Assembly (NCBI RefSeq): GCF_019048865.1
Contig: NZ_CP077604.1
Coordinates: forward strand, 4,464,001 to 4,528,000
Length of the DNA stretch: 64,000 nucleotides
Direction of reading: 5' to 3'
Source: Aquihabitans sp. G128
Lineage (GTDB): Bacteria > Actinomycetota > Acidimicrobiia > Acidimicrobiales > Iamiaceae
Shown: piece after piece, positions 19,077 through 27,513 of the stretch
Layout of the letters: the number at the start of each line of letters is the position of its first letter
Position numbering within the stretch: the stretch's first letter is position 1
Notes under the pieces: model-generated
Databases searched by the model: none
Told to the model about the DNA's origin: nothing
Seen by the model: only the letters and a program-made list of their open reading frames with translations
Position numbers and translations under genes: made by a program

Positions 19077-19101
19077 ATAGCCGACTAAAATGGTCGGTTA
19101 T
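19077..19101. promoter_or_regulatory. IscR type-1-like operator before monooxygenase operon
   Basis: Arms ATAGCCGAC (19077-19085) and GTCGGTTAT (19093-19101) surround an AT-rich TAAAATG centre, giving a 25-bp site. It fits the published IscR type-1 pattern (ATA-S-YY-GACT, A/T-rich centre, AGTC-RR-S-TAT) at nearly every position. It ends 9 bp before the first gene of the operon, over its likely -10 (TATGGA). Confidence 0.62.
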
Positions 19102-19110
19102 GGATGGTTC

Positions 19111-20328
19111 ATGACCGAGCACCTGCACCTCGCCGTAGCGCTGGACGGGGCGGGCTGGCACCCGGCGGCCTGGCGCCTGCCCGACGCCCGACCGGGCGAT
19201 CTCTTCGACGCGGCGTACTGGGTCGACCTGGCCCAGGCCGCCGAGCGCGGCGGCCTCGACCTGCTCACCATCGAGGACGCATTCACCCTGCAGTCGGACC
19301 ACCCGTTCCGGCCCGACGACCGGACCGACCAGGTACGGGGCCGCCTCGACGCTGCCCTGGTGGCCACCCGCATCGCGCCGGCCACCACCCACATCGGGCT
19401 GGTGCCCACCGTGACCACCACCCACACCGAGCCGTTCCACGTGGCCACCAAGGTGGCGTCGCTCGACTGGGTCAGCGGCGGGCGGGCCGGCTGGCGGGTG
19501 CAGGTCCTGCGCCAGCAGGCCGAGGTCGACCAGTTCGGTCGGCGCGTGCTGCTCGACCGGTCGCAGGTGGCCTCGCCCGAGGATCGCCAGGCGCTGTCCC
19601 GGCCGCTCTTCGACGAAGCCGCCGACGCCGTCGAGGTGTCCCGCCGGCTCTGGGACTCCTGGGAGGACGACGCCGAGATCCGCGACCGGCCGACCGGGCG
19701 CTTCATCGACCGGGAGAAGCTCCACCACATCGACTTCGAGGGCGAGCACTTCTCGGTGCGGGGCCCGTCGATCACACCGCGGTCGCCCCAGGGCCAGCCC
19801 CTGGTGGTGGTGCTGGCCCACCACGTCGTCCCCTACGAGCTGGCGGCCCGCAGCGCCGACGTCGTCTTCACCACGCCGCACGATGCAGCGGGCGCGGCAG
19901 CGATCGTGGCCGAGGTCCGCGCCGCCGAGGAGCGGGTGGGCCGCGAGGGCCGCCCGCTGCTGGTGCACGCCGACCTGCTCGTGCTGCTCGAGGCGGACCG
20001 AGGCCGCGCCGAGGCGGCCAGGGCCGAGCTCGACGAGCTCGACGGCCGCGCCTGGCGCTCCGACGCCGAGATCGTGGCGACCGACCCCGAAGGCCTGGCC
20101 GACCTGCTCGCCGACTGGCAGGCGGCGGGCATCGAGGGCTTCCGCCTGCGCCCAGCGCGGCTCCCGACCGACCTCGACGCCATCGCCGACGCCCTGGTGC
20201 CGGTGCTCCGGGCGCGCGGGCTCCGCCCGGCCGGCTACGGCCCCGGCACGCTGCGCGAGCGCCTCGGCCTCGGTCGCCCGCCGAGCCGCTACGCCGCCGA
20301 CCCCCACCCCGAGAGGACCCCCGCATGA
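19111..20328 (+). CDS. Luciferase-like flavin monooxygenase (NtaA/DszA-like)
   Basis: A 405-residue TIM-barrel flavin-dependent monooxygenase using reduced FMN or F420. Visible: LAVALDGAGWHPAAWRL, VDLAQAAERGGLDLLTIEDA, then TTHTEPFHVATKVASLDWVS followed by GGRAGWRVQ, and the NtaA-family WDSWEDDAEIRDRPTGRF. Relatives oxidise nitrilotriacetate, alkanesulfonates or thiophene sulfones. It is first of five genes joined by 4-14 bp overlaps. ATG 19111 is chosen; an in-frame ATG at 19090 falls in the operator-like palindrome. The substrate is unknown; sulfur scavenging is suggested by relatives and the site upstream. Confidence 0.84.
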   Translation: MTEHLHLAVALDGAGWHPAAWRLPDARPGDLFDAAYWVDLAQAAERGGLDLLTIEDAFTLQSDHPFRPDDRTDQVRGRLDAALVATRIAPATTHIGLVPTVTTTHTEPFHVATKVASLDWVSGGRAGWRVQVLRQQAEVDQFGRRVLLDRSQVASPEDRQALSRPLFDEAADAVEVSRRLWDSWEDDAEIRDRPTGRFIDREKLHHIDFEGEHFSVRGPSITPRSPQGQPLVVVLAHHVVPYELAARSADVVFTTPHDAAGAAAIVAEVRAAEERVGREGRPLLVHADLLVLLEADRGRAEAARAELDELDGRAWRSDAEIVATDPEGLADLLADWQAAGIEGFRLRPARLPTDLDAIADALVPVLRARGLRPAGYGPGTLRERLGLGRPPSRYAADPHPERTPA

Positions 20329-21563
20329 GCTCGCCGCGCATGCCCCTTTCCGTGCTCGACCTGTCGCCGATCTCCTCGGGCTCGACGGCCGGCCAGGCGC
20401 TGCGCAACTCGCTCGACCTCGCCACCCGGATCGAGGCGGCCGGCTACCGGCGCCATTGGGTGGCCGAGCACCACTTCACGCCGGGGGTCGCCAGCTCGGC
20501 GCCCGCCCTGCTGATCGGGCAGATCGCCGCCGCCACCAGCACCATCCGGGTCGGTTCGGCCGCGGTCCAGACCGGCCACCAGACGGCGCTGTCGATCGTG
20601 GAGCAGTTCGGCATCCTCGACGCGCTGTTCCCGGGCCGCATCGACCTGGGGCTGGGCCGCTCCGGGCAGCGCCGCAGCGAGGCGCTGGCCGCCCTCGAGG
20701 CCCGCCAGCGCGCCGCCGAGGTGGCGCGGCTGAAGGGAGGCGGCGCCAAGAAGCCGCGGAAGCCGCCGCGAGAGGCGCACGTGGTCGACGGCCTCCTGAT
20801 CCCCAAGCCGTTCGACCCCTCGGGGCTGTTCGGCTCCTCGCGCTTCCGGTACCAGGCGGCCCTCCAGCAGCAGCCGGGCGCCGAGTCGCCGGACTACGGC
20901 GACCAGGTGGCCGAGGTGCTGGCCCTGATCGCCGGCTCCCTGGAGACGCCGGACGGCGACCTGGTCCACGCCACGCCGGGGGAGGGCGCCGGGGTGGACG
21001 TGTGGATCTTCGGCAGCAGCGCCGGGCAGAGCGCCGAGGTGGCGGGCGTGCAGGGCCTGCCGTTCACGGCGAACTACCACGTGAGCCCGGCCACCGTGCT
21101 CGACGCGTTGGGGGCCTACCGCGAGGCGTTCCGGCCGTCGGCCCACCTCGCCGCGCCCTACGTGGCCGTCTCCGCCGACGTGGTGGTGGCCGAGGACGAC
21201 GCGACCGCCCAGCGCCTCGCCTCGCCCTTCGGCCTGTGGGTGCGCAGCATCCGCACCGGCCAGGGCGCGGTCGCCTACCCGAGCCCCGAGGAGGCCGACG
21301 GCCACCGGTGGACCGACGAGGATCGGGCGCTGGTCGCGGACCGGGTCGACACGCAGTTCGTGGGGACGCCGGACGCCGTCGTCGAGCAGCTCGAGGTGCT
21401 GGCCCGGGTGACCGGGGCCGACGAGCTGGTGGTCACCTCCATCACCCACCAGCACGCCGACCGGGTGCGCAGCCACGAGCTGCTGGCCGAGGCGTGGTCC
21501 GCCGGCGCACCCGCCGGGGCGACCCCGGTTGGTGCCCTGGTCGGCGGGCGGGCCCCGGCATGA
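20325..21563 (+). CDS. Luciferase-like monooxygenase, MsnO8-type
   Basis: A 412-residue LLM protein. LSVLDLSPISSGSTAGQALR, YRRHWVAEHHFTPGVASSAP, GSAAVQTGHQTALSIVEQFG and FPGRIDLGLGRSGQRR match the MsnO8 branch of the family. A charged insertion (VARLKGGGAKKPRKPPREAH) of about 30 residues after residue 130 is unusual and basic. ATG overlaps the preceding stop by ATGA and its own stop overlaps the next start, so expression is coupled. It probably takes reduced flavin from a separate reductase; one candidate is encoded at 26777. Confidence 0.84.
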   Translation: MSSPRMPLSVLDLSPISSGSTAGQALRNSLDLATRIEAAGYRRHWVAEHHFTPGVASSAPALLIGQIAAATSTIRVGSAAVQTGHQTALSIVEQFGILDALFPGRIDLGLGRSGQRRSEALAALEARQRAAEVARLKGGGAKKPRKPPREAHVVDGLLIPKPFDPSGLFGSSRFRYQAALQQQPGAESPDYGDQVAEVLALIAGSLETPDGDLVHATPGEGAGVDVWIFGSSAGQSAEVAGVQGLPFTANYHVSPATVLDALGAYREAFRPSAHLAAPYVAVSADVVVAEDDATAQRLASPFGLWVRSIRTGQGAVAYPSPEEADGHRWTDEDRALVADRVDTQFVGTPDAVVEQLEVLARVTGADELVVTSITHQHADRVRSHELLAEAWSAGAPAGATPVGALVGGRAPA

Positions 21564-22906
21564 CCGCGACGACCAAGAAGCAGGTCCACCTGGCGGCCCA
21601 CTTCCCGGGCGTGAACAGCACCACCATCTGGAACCGGCCCGACTCGGGCAGCCAGATCGAGTTCTCGTCCTTCGTGCACCTGGCCCAGGCGGCGGAGCGG
21701 GGCAAGTTCGACTTCTTCTTCCTGGCCGAGGGGCTGCGGCTGCGGGAGCACCGCGGCAAGCTCGTCGACCTGGACGTGGTGGGGCGGCCCGACTCCCTGA
21801 CCGTCCTCGCCGGCCTGGCGGCGGTCACCGACCGGATCGGGCTGGCGGCGACGCTGAACACCACGTTCAACGAGCCCTACGAGCTGGCCCGCCAGTTCGC
21901 GTCGCTCGACCACCTGTCGGCCGGCCGAGCGGCGTGGAACGCCGTCACCTCGCCCGATGCGTTCACCGGCGAGAACTTCCGCCGGGGCGGGTTCCTCGAT
22001 CCCTCCCAGCGCTACGAGCGGGCCGCCGAGCTCATCGCCACGGCCAAGGAGGTGTGGGACAGCTGGGCCGACGACGCCGTCGTGGCGGACCAGGCCGCCG
22101 GCAGGTTCGTGCGACCCGGCGCCATCGGCGAGTTCGACCACCGCGGCGAGCACTTCCGCATCCGCGGCCGCTCGACGGTGCCGCGCAGCCCGCAGGGCTA
22201 CCCCGTGCAGATCCAGGCCGGTGACTCCGACGGCGGCCGGGAGCTGGCGGCTCGCTACACCGACGTGATCTTCAGCCGGCACTCGTCCTTCGACGCCGGC
22301 CAGCGCTTCTACGCCGACGTGAAGGGCCGCCTCGCGAGGTACGGCCGGACGCCCGACAGCCTCAAGATCATCCCGGCCGCGGTGGCGGTCCTGGGCGACA
22401 GCGAGGCCGACGCCCGCGAGCGCGCCGACCAGATCCACCTCGACCAGATCTCGCCGCAGGGCGCCATCGCCTTCCTGGAGCAGGTCTGGGGGCGGGACCT
22501 GTCCGACCACGACCCCGACGGGCCGCTCCCGTCGTTCGATCCCGACGTGGAGGGCACCGAGTCGATCACCAAGGGCCGGGTGCGCCACACCAAGGACCCG
22601 GTGGCGGTGGCCCAGCAGTGGCGCGACCTCGCCGAGTCGAAGGGGCTCTCGATCCGCCAGCTCATCATCGAGGTCACCGCCCGGTCGACGTTCCTGGGCA
22701 CCGCCAAGCAGGTGGCGGCCCAGATCGACCACGCCGTGCAGGAGGACGCCGCCGACGGGTACATCCTCGTGCCCCACCTCACCCCGCACGGCCTGGACGA
22801 GTTCATCGACACGGTCGTCCCCGAGCTCCAAGATCGGGGGGTGTTCCGGACCGAGTACCCCCACGAGACGTTGCGCGGCAACCTCGGCCTCGAGCCGGTG
22901 CGGTGA
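21560..22906 (+). CDS. NtaA/DmoA-family FMN-dependent monooxygenase
   Basis: A 448-residue monooxygenase close to the NtaA/SnaA/DszA branch. Family motifs include LAAHFPGVNSTTIWNRPDSG, FFFLAEGLRLREH, LAATLNTTFNEPYELARQFA, SLDHLSAGRAAWNAVTSPDA and VPRSPQGYPVQIQAGDSDGG. The C-terminal half with DPVAVAQQWRDLAE and PHGLDEFIDTVVPELQDRG is full length. It is coupled on both sides by ATGA/GTGA overlaps. Related enzymes oxidise dimethyl sulfide, dibenzothiophene sulfone or nitrilotriacetate; the actual compound cannot be decided here. Confidence 0.88.
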   Translation: MTATTKKQVHLAAHFPGVNSTTIWNRPDSGSQIEFSSFVHLAQAAERGKFDFFFLAEGLRLREHRGKLVDLDVVGRPDSLTVLAGLAAVTDRIGLAATLNTTFNEPYELARQFASLDHLSAGRAAWNAVTSPDAFTGENFRRGGFLDPSQRYERAAELIATAKEVWDSWADDAVVADQAAGRFVRPGAIGEFDHRGEHFRIRGRSTVPRSPQGYPVQIQAGDSDGGRELAARYTDVIFSRHSSFDAGQRFYADVKGRLARYGRTPDSLKIIPAAVAVLGDSEADARERADQIHLDQISPQGAIAFLEQVWGRDLSDHDPDGPLPSFDPDVEGTESITKGRVRHTKDPVAVAQQWRDLAESKGLSIRQLIIEVTARSTFLGTAKQVAAQIDHAVQEDAADGYILVPHLTPHGLDEFIDTVVPELQDRGVFRTEYPHETLRGNLGLEPVR

Positions 22907-23649
22907 CCGTCGCCCACCCCCTCGACAACGCCGTGTGGCGGTCCCTCACCACCGGCCACGGCGAGCTGGCCGAGGTGCACGGCCGGGCCCGGCGGTACCC
23001 GCCCGACGTCTCGCCGTTCGCCGCGGTCGACGGGTTCGACGACGAGGCGTGGGACGACCTGGCCACCCTCGCCGGCCCCGGCGGCCGCGTCGTGCTGTTC
23101 CGCGACCGCATCCCGTCGCCGCCGGCGGGGTGGCGCGAGCTGCTGCGCGGGCCCGGCCACCAGCTCGTGCTGGGTGCCGGAGGCCTCCAGCGGGTGGCCC
23201 CGGTCGACACCGTCCGGCTGACCGAGCGCGACGTGCCGGAGATCCTGGCCCTGGTCCGGGCGACCGAGCCGGGACCGTTCCTCGATCGGACCGTGACCAT
23301 GGGCCGGTACCACGGCCACGTCCACGGCGGCCGCCTGGTGGCCATGGCTGGCGAGCGCCTCCACCCGGCGGGCTTCACCGAGATCTCGGCGGTGTGCACC
23401 GCCGCCCACGCCCGGGGCCGGGGCCTGGCCTCGGCGCTCACCCAGCACGTCGCCGATGCGATCCTCGCCAGGGGCGAGGTGCCGCTCCTGCACGTGGCCA
23501 GCACCAACGCCGGGGCGCAGCGGGTCTACGAGCGCCTCGGCTTCGAGCAGCGCCGGGTCGTCGACTTCGTGGCGCTCGCCGCCCCGCCCGATCCCGCACG
23601 CGCCGACGGGCGCGAGCCGTCCACCCAGAGGAACCATGCCCCTGCCTGA
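22903..23649 (+). CDS. GNAT family N-acetyltransferase
   Basis: A 248-residue protein with a C-terminal GNAT fold (about 105-225): EISAVCTAAHARGRGLASAL is the acetyl-CoA-binding motif A, followed by LLHVASTNAGAQRVYERLGF (motif B). The N-terminal 100 residues are family-specific (FR47-like). GTG overlaps the preceding monooxygenase stop, and its own end overlaps the sulfotransferase start by 14 bp. It may detoxify or modify a product of the monooxygenases, by operon association only. Confidence 0.84.
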   Translation: MTVAHPLDNAVWRSLTTGHGELAEVHGRARRYPPDVSPFAAVDGFDDEAWDDLATLAGPGGRVVLFRDRIPSPPAGWRELLRGPGHQLVLGAGGLQRVAPVDTVRLTERDVPEILALVRATEPGPFLDRTVTMGRYHGHVHGGRLVAMAGERLHPAGFTEISAVCTAAHARGRGLASALTQHVADAILARGEVPLLHVASTNAGAQRVYERLGFEQRRVVDFVALAAPPDPARADGREPSTQRNHAPA

Positions 23650-24585
23650 CGTCTTCGTGATCGGCGCGCCCAAGGCGGGCTCCACCGCGGTCCACGCCGC
23701 GCTGGCCACCCACCCGGGGCTGTTCATGTCGAACCCCAAGGAGCCCAAGTACTGGATGTGCGGCGACCGACCGCCACCGGTGCAGCACGGTCCCGGCGAC
23801 GCCCACAGCCGCAAGGAGTGGATCTGGCGTCGCGACGACTACGAGGCCCTGTTCGCCGACGCGCCCGACGGCGTCCTGCTCGGGGAGAGCACGCCCTTCT
23901 ACCTTTGGGACACCGCCGCCCACGTCCGGTTGGCCGAGCGCGTGCCCCACGCCCGGTACCTCGCCGTCGTCCGCGACCCTGTCGACCGGGCCCACTCGAA
24001 CTGGGGGCACCTCTGGTGCGACGGCTACGAGCCGGTGGGGGACTTCGTGGCCGCGACCGAGCGGGAGGAGGAGCGCATCGCCGCCGGCTGGGCCCCGTTC
24101 TGGCGCTACCTCGACCTCGGTCGGTACGGCCAGCAGCTCGAGCACCTCTACCGCCACGTCGACCGCGGGCAGGTCCACGTCGTGCGCTACCGGGAGCTGG
24201 TCGACGAGCCGGACGTGACCCTCGCCGCCATCGCCGCCTTCCTCGACATCGACCCGGCGGGCTTCGGCCCGGTGCGAGGCGAGAACGTCCACGCCTGGGT
24301 CGACGGGTCGCCGGTCAACCAAGCGCTGCGGGCCGTGGTGCGCGCCGGCGCCTGGGCCGGCCAGTTCCCGCCGCCCGAGGTGTGGCGCACCGTCGAGGCC
24401 CCGCTGCGCGCCGTCCTCCGACGGGGGGCGCGGCCACCGGCCCGAGCTCACCGTCGAGCAGCGCAAGGCGGTCCAGCGCCACTTCGTCGACGACGTCGCC
24501 CTGCTCGGCGACCTCACCGGCCGGGACTTCCGGGACTGGCTCGGTCAGGAGGGCAGGGGGGGCGTACTCCGTCAGGAGGTCGTGA
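23636..24585 (+). CDS. Sulfotransferase, with two apparent frameshifts near the end
   Basis: About 315 residues. The PAPS-binding loop is VFVIGAPKAGSTAVHAAL, followed by SNPKEPKYW and the 3'-phosphate segment RYLAVVRDPVDRAHSNWGHL, as in heparan/chondroitin-type sulfotransferases. One extra base in a G6 run (24423-24428) and another in a G7 run near 24556-24562 interrupt the frame; removing both gives GHRPELTVEQRKAV, then FRDWLGQEGRGAYSVRRS and a stop at 24585. The ATG has AGAGGAACC upstream. Last gene of the monooxygenase operon; it converges on and overlaps a glycosidase-like gene. Confidence 0.82.
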
Positions 24586-25469
24586 GCGCCGTCGGCCCGG
24601 GACGCCTCGTAGTAGAGCCGCAGGCCCCCGGGCACCGCGAGGACGTCGACGTAGCGCAGGGCGCCGCTGGCGTGCGGTGACTCGGCGAGCGGCCCGCCGG
24701 GCACGGCCCGGAAGGTGCCGTCGGGCGCGGCGGTGGCGACGCCGGTGCGCTCCTCCCAGTTCTCGCCGAACGTGGCCCGGCCGTCGTAGTAGGCGTGGCG
24801 CTGGCCGTCGAGGTCGACCACCGCAGCGATGCGCGTGCCCCGGCGGTCCCAACCATCGTCGTCTCCCGGGGCCAGGACGGTGCCGTCGAGGGTCCAGTCG
24901 AGGCCGTCGGGCGACGTGGCGTGGAGGGTGGCCATGGCATCGGCCTGCTCCGGGTCGGCCACCTGGTGGAGGCACACCCAAAGCTCCCAGCCGTCCGGGC
25001 CAGGGTGGACCACGGTGTCCTTGAGGGCGTCGTGCGGCCCGCCGTCGAGCACCGTGCGCGCCGCCGCCGGGTCGAAGCCGGTGGGGTCGTCGGCGTCGAT
25101 GGCCACCACCCGCCAGTGCAGGGTGCCAGGCGTGGCCAGGCTCAGGTAGATGCGCCACCCGCCCTCGGGCCGGCGCACCAGGGCGGGGCGCTCCAGCGAG
25201 TCGCAGGCGAACGCGTCCCGCTCCAGGCGGGCCACCTCGGTGAACGTGAGGCCGTCGTCGTCGGAGCGGCTGATGGCCACGGCGTAGCCCCGTCCGTCGC
25301 CCACCGGCCGACGCAAGCGGTGGGCGAGGAACACCGTGCCGTCCTCGGCGGCGGCCACGCTCGGCCCGCCGGCCCAGTACCCGTCGCCCTTCCCGGGCGC
25401 CGCCACCGCCACGCTGGCCGGGTGCTGCCCCGGGAGCGGGAGCGGGCAGGGCGCATCGGAGCCGGACAT
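24545..25469 (-). CDS. Beta-propeller glycosidase-like protein, one frameshift
   Basis: About 307 residues that look like a five-bladed propeller: repeated short strands such as AGGPSVAAAEDGTVFLAHRL, GYAVAISRSDDDGLTFTEV, ERPALVRRPEGGWRIYLSL, TLHATSPDGLDWTLDG and GLRLYYEASRADGAHDL. This resembles GH32/43/130-type enzymes acting on plant or microbial glycans, but catalytic residues cannot be assigned with confidence. No signal peptide. An extra base in the G7 run at 24556-24562 hides the natural end; without it the protein closes EYAPLPS and stops at 24545. A GGTACCCT sequence lies 14 nt before the ATG. Confidence 0.6.
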
Positions 25470-25561
25470 GGCAGCCGAGGGTACCGACGCCTGCAGCTCG
25501 CCGCCGCCACGCCAGGACGCGTGAAGGCCTCGAACCGATCCAGCCGACCGGCCCGCTCGCG

Positions 25562-26590
25562 TCAGGAGCGGACGCCGCGTTCGGCCCGGGGTCGAGGGTG
25601 CCAGCCGAGGGCGGGGCCGAGGTGCTCGGCCATGGCGGTGAGGATCTGCACGTAGTCCTCGTGCTCGAAGGTGAACGGGAGGGCGAAGACCACCTCGCGC
25701 ACGGCCTGGAAGCCGACGTCGGCCCAGAGCGCCTCGGCGAGCTGCTCCGAGGTCCCGACCAGGTCGCGGGCGAACACCATGCGCCCCGGGCCCTGCGGCT
25801 CGGCGGTGCGTGGGGTTCGGGCGTCGACGTAGCGCTGGTACCGAGCCCGCTGGTCCGCCGTCGCCCCGTCGGTCGGGATGACCACCAGGCCCTGTGACGC
25901 CCGGGCCCGCTCGCCGTCGGGGTGGGCGGCGCGGAACGCGCCGAGGTGGCTGCGCTGGATGGTGGCGAAGTCCGGCGTGGGCTCGCCGGGGGCGGTCTCG
26001 GAGCGGACCACGTTGCTCGTGAGGAAGTTCAGCCCGGTGCTGCCGGCCCACTCGGCCGAGCGGCGGCTGGCCCCGCCGTACCAGACCCGCTCCCGGAGCC
26101 CGGCGGCGTGCGGCTCGACCCGTGGCGAGAACGTCTCGATGCCCTCGACCCCTTCGAAGGAGCTCACCGGCGCACCGGCGATGGCCGCCAGCAGGCGCTC
26201 CACGCGGCGATAGGTCAGGTCCTCCACGTCGGCGGTGTCGGGGTAGAGCGAGGCCTTCACGTGCTCCCAGTGGATGGGCGCACCCACGCTGAGGCCAGGG
26301 TTGAGCCGTCCCCCGGCGAGCACGTCGACCGTGGCCAGGTCCTCGGCCAGGCGCAGCGGGTTCTCCCAGCCCAGCGGGATCACCGCGGTGCCGAGGTCGA
26401 TGCGGCTCGTGCGCTGGGTCGCCGCCGCCAGGACCGCGACCGGCGAGGAGATCCCGTGCTGGAGGTGGCGGTGGCGCACCCAGGCGCTGTCGAAGCCGAG
26501 CTGCTCGCCGAGCTCGATGACCTCCAGGACGCGCTCGTGGCCCGGCCCCGGATCGGCGGCGTCGAAGGTCCCGATGGTCAGGAACCCCAT
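25562..26590 (-). CDS. Luciferase-like (LLM class) flavin oxidoreductase
   Basis: A 342-residue TIM-barrel oxidoreductase: GFLTIGTFDAADPGPGHERV, LGEQLGFDSAWVRHRHLQHG, SRIDLGTAVIPLGWENPLR and RLNPGLSVGAPIHWEHVKAS. It is the fourth LLM-family protein within 7.5 kb but from a different branch. ATG at 26590 is chosen because CTGGAGCGG precedes it. It is divergent from an FMN-reductase-like gene, a natural reductase partner for such two-component enzymes. Confidence 0.83.
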   Translation of the reverse strand: MGFLTIGTFDAADPGPGHERVLEVIELGEQLGFDSAWVRHRHLQHGISSPVAVLAAATQRTSRIDLGTAVIPLGWENPLRLAEDLATVDVLAGGRLNPGLSVGAPIHWEHVKASLYPDTADVEDLTYRRVERLLAAIAGAPVSSFEGVEGIETFSPRVEPHAAGLRERVWYGGASRRSAEWAGSTGLNFLTSNVVRSETAPGEPTPDFATIQRSHLGAFRAAHPDGERARASQGLVVIPTDGATADQRARYQRYVDARTPRTAEPQGPGRMVFARDLVGTSEQLAEALWADVGFQAVREVVFALPFTFEHEDYVQILTAMAEHLGPALGWHPRPRAERGVRS

Positions 26591-26761
26591 CCGCTCCAGC
26601 GGCACCCCGTGCGGCGGCACCGTCAGCGGTTCCTGGCGATCCCGATGGTCATGGTCGGCTCCAACCGGGTCGCACAGCTGCGCATTCCGCACCGGCGTCG
26701 TGGGAGCGGGGCGAACCCCTCCTTTTGGTGAGGCCCGCACGGGGTCCGAGCCCGAGGGCCC

Positions 26762-26770
26762 GGGTAGGCG
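26762..26770 (+). promoter_or_regulatory. GGGTAGGCG, putative leaderless -10 element
   Basis: The T of TAGGCG is 12 nt before the ATG of the flavoprotein gene and no ribosome site is present. Confidence 0.45.
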
Positions 26771-26776
26771 GCGGCA

Positions 26777-27382
26777 ATGGCCAACCTCCGATCCGTGACC
26801 CTGAACTGCACGCTCAAGCCCTCGCCGGCGACGTCGAGCACCGACCTGCTGGCCGGGCTGGTCAACGACGAGCTGGAGAAGCTCGGCGTCGCCACCGAGG
26901 TGATCCGCGTGGTCGACCACGACGTGAAGCCCGGCGTGACCTCTGACGAGGGCGACGGCGACGCGTGGCCAGGCATCCGCCAGAAGATCCTCGACTCGCA
27001 GATCCTGCTGCTGGCGACGCCGATCTGGCTGGGGAACCCGTCGAGCGTGTCGCGGCGGGTGCTCGAGCGCCTCGACGCCTTCCTCGGCGAGGAGGACGAC
27101 CAGGGCCGGGTGATCTCCTACGACCGGGTGGCCATCGCCGCCACCGTCGGCAACGAGGACGGCGCCCACATGGTGGCCGGGCAGTTCTTCCAGGGCCTGG
27201 CCGACGTGGGCTTCACCATCCCGCCCAACGCCCAGGCGTACTGGGTGGGCGAGGCCATGGGCTCCACCGACCTGAACGACCTCGACGAGGTCCCCGAGAA
27301 GGTGCGCTCGACGGCTGCCGACGTGGCCAAGAACGCCGTCCACCTCGCCACGCTGCTGCAGCAGTCGCCCTACCCGGCCTGA
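26777..27382 (+). CDS. NADPH-dependent FMN reductase-like flavoprotein
   Basis: A 201-residue flavodoxin-like protein. SVTLNCTLKPSPATSSTDLL is the phosphate-binding start typical of the FMN_red family, and ILLLATPIWLGNPSSVSRRV plus AATVGNEDGAHMVAGQFFQG are the flavin-binding loops. It may supply reduced flavin to the neighbouring luciferase-like monooxygenases; this is inferred from position. The only start signal is a GGGTAGGCG sequence, so it is probably translated from a leaderless transcript. A strong hairpin follows its stop by about 40 bp. Confidence 0.84.
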   Translation: MANLRSVTLNCTLKPSPATSSTDLLAGLVNDELEKLGVATEVIRVVDHDVKPGVTSDEGDGDAWPGIRQKILDSQILLLATPIWLGNPSSVSRRVLERLDAFLGEEDDQGRVISYDRVAIAATVGNEDGAHMVAGQFFQGLADVGFTIPPNAQAYWVGEAMGSTDLNDLDEVPEKVRSTAADVAKNAVHLATLLQQSPYPA

Positions 27383-27422
27383 GCCGAGGTGGCGCGCCGG
27401 GGCCAGGCTCCCAGCCGAGGTC

Positions 27423-27452
27423 CGGCCGGTCCCCAATGTTGGGGGACGGCCG
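27423..27452 (+). terminator. 30-nt nearly perfect palindromic hairpin
   Basis: CGGCCG-gt-CCCCAA pairs with TTGGGG-ga-CGGCCG around a TG centre, leaving only a 2-nt internal mismatch. It lies between the flavoprotein gene and the lipoprotein gene, both on the plus strand. It fits a GC-rich terminator without U-tract; an operator is also possible. Confidence 0.55.
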
Positions 27453-27513
27453 CAAGAGGACACGGTCGGGCGTTCTCGCTGCCTGGCTTCGGGGGAGGTG
27501 GGCGGCGATCACC

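Noticed and set aside
19041-19110. A riboswitch before the monooxygenase operon
   Set aside because: Only 70 bp are available and they are taken up by a protein-type operator and promoter.
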